From the NCBI RefSeq assembly GCF_016802725.1, contig NC_052669.1:3310501-3374500 (forward strand): a stretch of 64,000 bases of DNA, written 5' to 3'. The stretch comes from Solenopsis invicta (Eukaryota; Arthropoda; Insecta; Hymenoptera; Formicidae). Shown here one piece after another: positions 60,592-64,000 of the stretch. Positions within the stretch are counted from its first letter, which is position 1, and each line of letters starts with the position of its first letter. The notes under the pieces are model-generated. The model was given only the letters and a program-made list of their open reading frames with translations, searched no databases and was not told the origin of the DNA. The translations under genes and the position numbers were made by a program.

Positions 60592-60788
60592 TAAAAAGAA
60601 AACAAAAACACATAATACACTCAGATGACATACTAATTATTACGATTGCACGAGACAACTCTTAAATATTTAAGCGACATCGTCGTAACGCGCAATCACA
60701 GATGGAAATCTGAATCGCGTGTACGTCGCATACTCCGGGGGACGTTAGTGCGTACTGTAATTAAACGGAGCGGGTATGACGTTAACCT
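60592..60788 (+). repeat. Tandem duplication, copy 2 of 2
   Basis: This is the second copy of 60349-60555, somewhat shorter and lacking a block near ATTCCATTACG. It ends in ATGACGTTAACCTTTTAACA and then runs into CpG-rich DNA. Confidence 0.8.
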
Positions 60789-60829
60789 TTTAACAAAGGG
60801 GCAAGAATACATATTTCTCTGTCATTAAC

Positions 60830-62560
60830 CCGACGTTCTACGCAACGCGTCGACGTAGAGGGAGGAGGAGGAGGAGGGAGCGACTTCATCCTTCGTCGTC
60901 CCTCGGCGGGGGAGAGTGTTTGAAAAAGACCGTGCGGCAATCTTGCGCGACGTTTAATCACGTTAATGGGCAAAAAGCGTTATCGTTGGCATGCAAAGCA
61001 GCTCGCCCCGTCTGAAACCCGGTTTCCGGTTTATCAGGGACTGTCTGCCTGTCACGCGACCAAATGTACAACGGGGCGACGCGTGTCGCGTGACTGCCGC
61101 AACGCGCACTTACCTCATTATGAGGCCCGATGCGAGCCCGCACGCATTATATTAATGAAACTTGAATTAAGCTGATTGCGTTCCTTCCACCCGGTTCGTT
61201 TCGCTTCGTCAATGGGCACCGCGGATTGTGTTATCACCGACACGCTGACGCCGCGTTAATTATGCTGGTTTTATCTCGTGAATCGCGCGAGGCCCGTACA
61301 CGCGCTTCGACATATCCCGTTGATTTTGTTACTCACCACGTAAACCGATCCTCTGTTCATCGCGTAACAATTATATACTGTTGGGGCATAATAAACTGCG
61401 GTCCTTCGGCTCGTGTTACGTGTTACTGCGTATAATTACGAAGTGAATTATACTAGGTAGTGAACAAATTTTTTTCTCTTTACACATGTATGTAGTGTGA
61501 CGAAAAATCATATAATATCAATAAAGAAAAAATATAGCACGATATAGCAATATTTTTGTTTTACGGGCTTTAGATACATAATATTTTCTACAAATTTTTA
61601 ACTCTTATAGTACAAACTGGATGTTTCATGTTCAATTGAATTCTACCCATGTAATTTCTTGAAATTTTAAAAGTAATTAAATTATACTATTTTTATTTTT
61701 TTTCCAAAATGAAGTACATACATCGGTTCTGGAAACTTGAACGTCTGTTTACGAATTTTTAGAGATTTTTTGCACTACTTTAAATAAGTGAAAATATAGT
61801 TGGACACGAAAGTACCTATGTTTGTATAAATAGAATGTCGTTTTCTTACATTGCATTGTAAGGATTAACATAAAATTAATTATACTTGAGTAAGAAATTG
61901 GAAGTATATTTTTAATTTTTTGTTAAAAAAAATATATATACACAATATTAAAAATTTTAATGAACATTTTCTAATTATGCAAAAAAGAAGATTCTTATTT
62001 TATTCAAAGTAAGAAGTGTGTTTTGGAGCAATTGTTCAATAAAAATAACAGAAGATGTTATGTTACATATGTTCATATTTACAACGAATTTGGCAAATTC
62101 ATCAAATAATCAAATAAGTCATTTCACTGTGCTCATTATTGAGTACATTGAGATAATTTTCACTCCAAAATGCTAAATCCAAATTTACACTGCGCACACT
62201 TGTAAAACAATATTTACTTAACAAAATAATTCTGTTTAAAAATTTAGCATTTATTACAGTAAAATAATATTACGCTTTCTCAATTAAAATAATGTTAAAT
62301 GAAATAAATGACTAATTGCTTTATATCATATTTATTATATTATAGTTAAGAATTTATTAAATTATCTAATAGATATATATTTATATTCGGAAATTTATTA
62401 TTTGAGGATAATATCTAAGGAATTTTAATATAATCGATTCATCTATAAACATATAGTTATACAAATTGTTAATGTTTTTAATTAAAATCAATGAGTAATA
62501 AAAGCACAGAAAAATTGTTAATTAATCGCTATTGCGATTGTTTCATCGGTACAAAAACGT
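60830..62560. other. CpG-rich patch then AT-rich DNA, no gene seen
   Basis: CpG-rich sequence at 60.83-61.44 kb includes a (GGA)n-like run at 60860-60880. The remainder is strongly AT-rich. Frames are under 70 codons. Confidence 0.55.
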
Positions 62561-62569
62561 TTAGTCGTC

Positions 62570-63140
62570 CATCAATTATTCATACGCTGTGATATTCGCG
62601 TATTAAATGGAGAATGACAGTTCTTTGTCAAGCGTTCAGTAAATTTGAAGATAGTTGCAAATGGTTTACTATACCTGTGGGAGCCGTTAGGTCTTCGTGG
62701 TCTCGGAGAAGCTCGACTTCTCGAAGTGCTTTCGGGAAAATCTTCGAAGCAAATCACCCACATCACGACGGGCAAGTTTCAACCTCGTCCCCTCGTCCTC
62801 CGGTATAACGCCCTAATGTCCATTATTAAGTTAACCGATCCGCGTTATTGTTCGCCCCTCGACTCGCCTAATACCCACTTATCCAGCTCGAAGGGGCGGC
62901 AAGTCTTCGAGGTGCCTGCGCTTTCAGGAACTCTGTGGTGGAGCCTCGGAGAGCTTACCGGACCGAGAGAATAGAAACTGGGACACACAGGTGATCCCTG
63001 GTGGTTTCCCTTGATTTTCGAAGCGAACACGCGCGCGGCTCACACGAGAGGCGTACAAATTACGAAATTACCGCTGTATCAGCCCAACTACTGCTGCAAG
63101 ATACTTGGCAGCGAATTACCGTGCTGCCTCTATCCGCACT
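62570..63140. other. CpG-rich patch with open frame, coding status undecided
   Basis: The plus strand is open for 109 codons (62645-62974). The minus strand has a donor-like CCCACAG followed by GTATAG at about 62672. Neither translation resembles a family I know. It could be an exon fragment of an unrecognised gene or conserved non-coding DNA. I lean to non-coding because no acceptor or second exon is evident. Confidence 0.25.
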
Positions 63141-63639
63141 GGCGATAAAATTTAAACCAAATTTTACATTCTGATATAGTTTCGACTTGAATACCATACA
63201 GCTAAAAAGAAGCTATGACAAGGAAACATAACATTGAATGTTATTTATTCTTATATTAATTTATTACTAAATAAGATATTTATTCAATTTCGATAGTATT
63301 TTGAGTAGAAAATTTATCAAATAAATGGTAGTAATTTTTTTTTTAATTATTTACTATCAAAATTAAAAAATTAAGACAAACTTACAGAAGTAATATTGAA
63401 ATTTGTGAACTTTGCTAGACAGAATATTATATATAATTTTGGTTTACACATCAGGAATTGAAAAGTATAATTGATATGAGAAGCATAAGTAATGACAGTC
63501 AAAAGACTGATTGAATGTTGATATTTATGACGCTATGATTTTTTACCAGTGCTGCAATGTAACCACGGGTAGAAAGTCAGTACTTTAGTATTCGATATAG
63601 AAATAAAGCGCAAACGTTATATAAATTATAATATATCAG

Positions 63640-64000
63640 TGCCAGGATAACGGAGGGGGGTTAAAAAAGAGAAAAAGGATAAGAGGAGTGATCTGTAACG
63701 TCCGAGATATTTCAAATTTTCCGTAACGGCATACCGCCGCGTCTGTGCGCATCGCAAACGTCCGTTTCTTCGGATAACCCGCTTAGTGATTTACGCAACT
63801 ATAAATTCTAACGATCGCCCTACATTCCGGCGATTGTGGACCATCGGCAAGGACCCCGGGATAAAGGGCGTCGGAAATTGCTTTTATTAGCTCGCGCGAT
63901 ATCCCAATTATTTCGGCGGTTCCTTCTACGATTAAAGAGCTTTGCTGCAAAGCAACGCTAAAATGATTTGAAACACATCTGTCTCTATGCGTTATCATTT
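63640..64000. other. CpG-rich patch at the window edge, possible exon
   Basis: A minus-strand frame at 63783-63998 includes the protein-like stretch VEGTAEIIGISRELIKAISD and has mixed residue use, unlike the low-complexity frames elsewhere. It is cut by the window edge or starts near it. No splice donor directly after the frame convinces me, and no family is recognised. Confidence 0.2.

Overview
This window looks like nuclear DNA of an insect, most likely a hymenopteran and possibly an ant. The background is AT-rich, with many short patches that are dense in CpG. There are long tracts without any conserved open frame, abundant small non-autonomous DNA transposons, and CT/GA, TA/TG and ACG microsatellites. 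The taxon is an inference from base composition and repeat style, because no diagnostic gene is present. The six-frame frames are short, and none shows a reverse transcriptase, transposase, rRNA or convincing multi-exon protein. Most frames longer than 100 codons lie in CpG-rich DNA, where stop codons are rare by composition.

The only coding piece I can support is a short first coding exon on the minus strand at 8302-8356. It encodes a signal-peptide-like start and ends in a strong splice donor in phase 1. The GC-rich, CpG-dense block from about 8360 to 9700 with a (CT)n tract looks like its promoter and 5' leader. On this reading 1-8301 is the start of its first intron. A donor-like GTAAGT on the plus strand at 9700 leaves room for a divergent non-coding first exon. 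The rest, 9.7-64 kb, reads as intergenic or intronic desert.

The desert is built from repeats. They include diverged direct duplications (0.7-1.8, 6.4-8.0, 20.5-21.1, 37.0-37.9 and 60.3-60.8 kb), palindromic or foldback elements (10.8-11.7, 18.5, 22.4-23.1 kb) and several elements that share CACTGA-type ends. There is also a hAT-type MITE at 28.5-29.0 kb with an 8-bp target duplication, and a tRNA-derived SINE-like or tRNA-pseudogene sequence at 38.07 kb.

The outstanding structure lies at 47.5-53.6 kb. Two arms of about 1.85 kb lie head to head around a 44-bp spacer and would fold into one very long hairpin. One arm carries a later 0.44-kb TA-flanked insertion. Fragments of both ends of the arm unit recur just outside the left arm. 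The whole may be bounded by shared terminal sequences with AAGAATA-rich subterminal DNA. No protein is encoded in it. It is either a foldback transposon or a potential hairpin-RNA locus.
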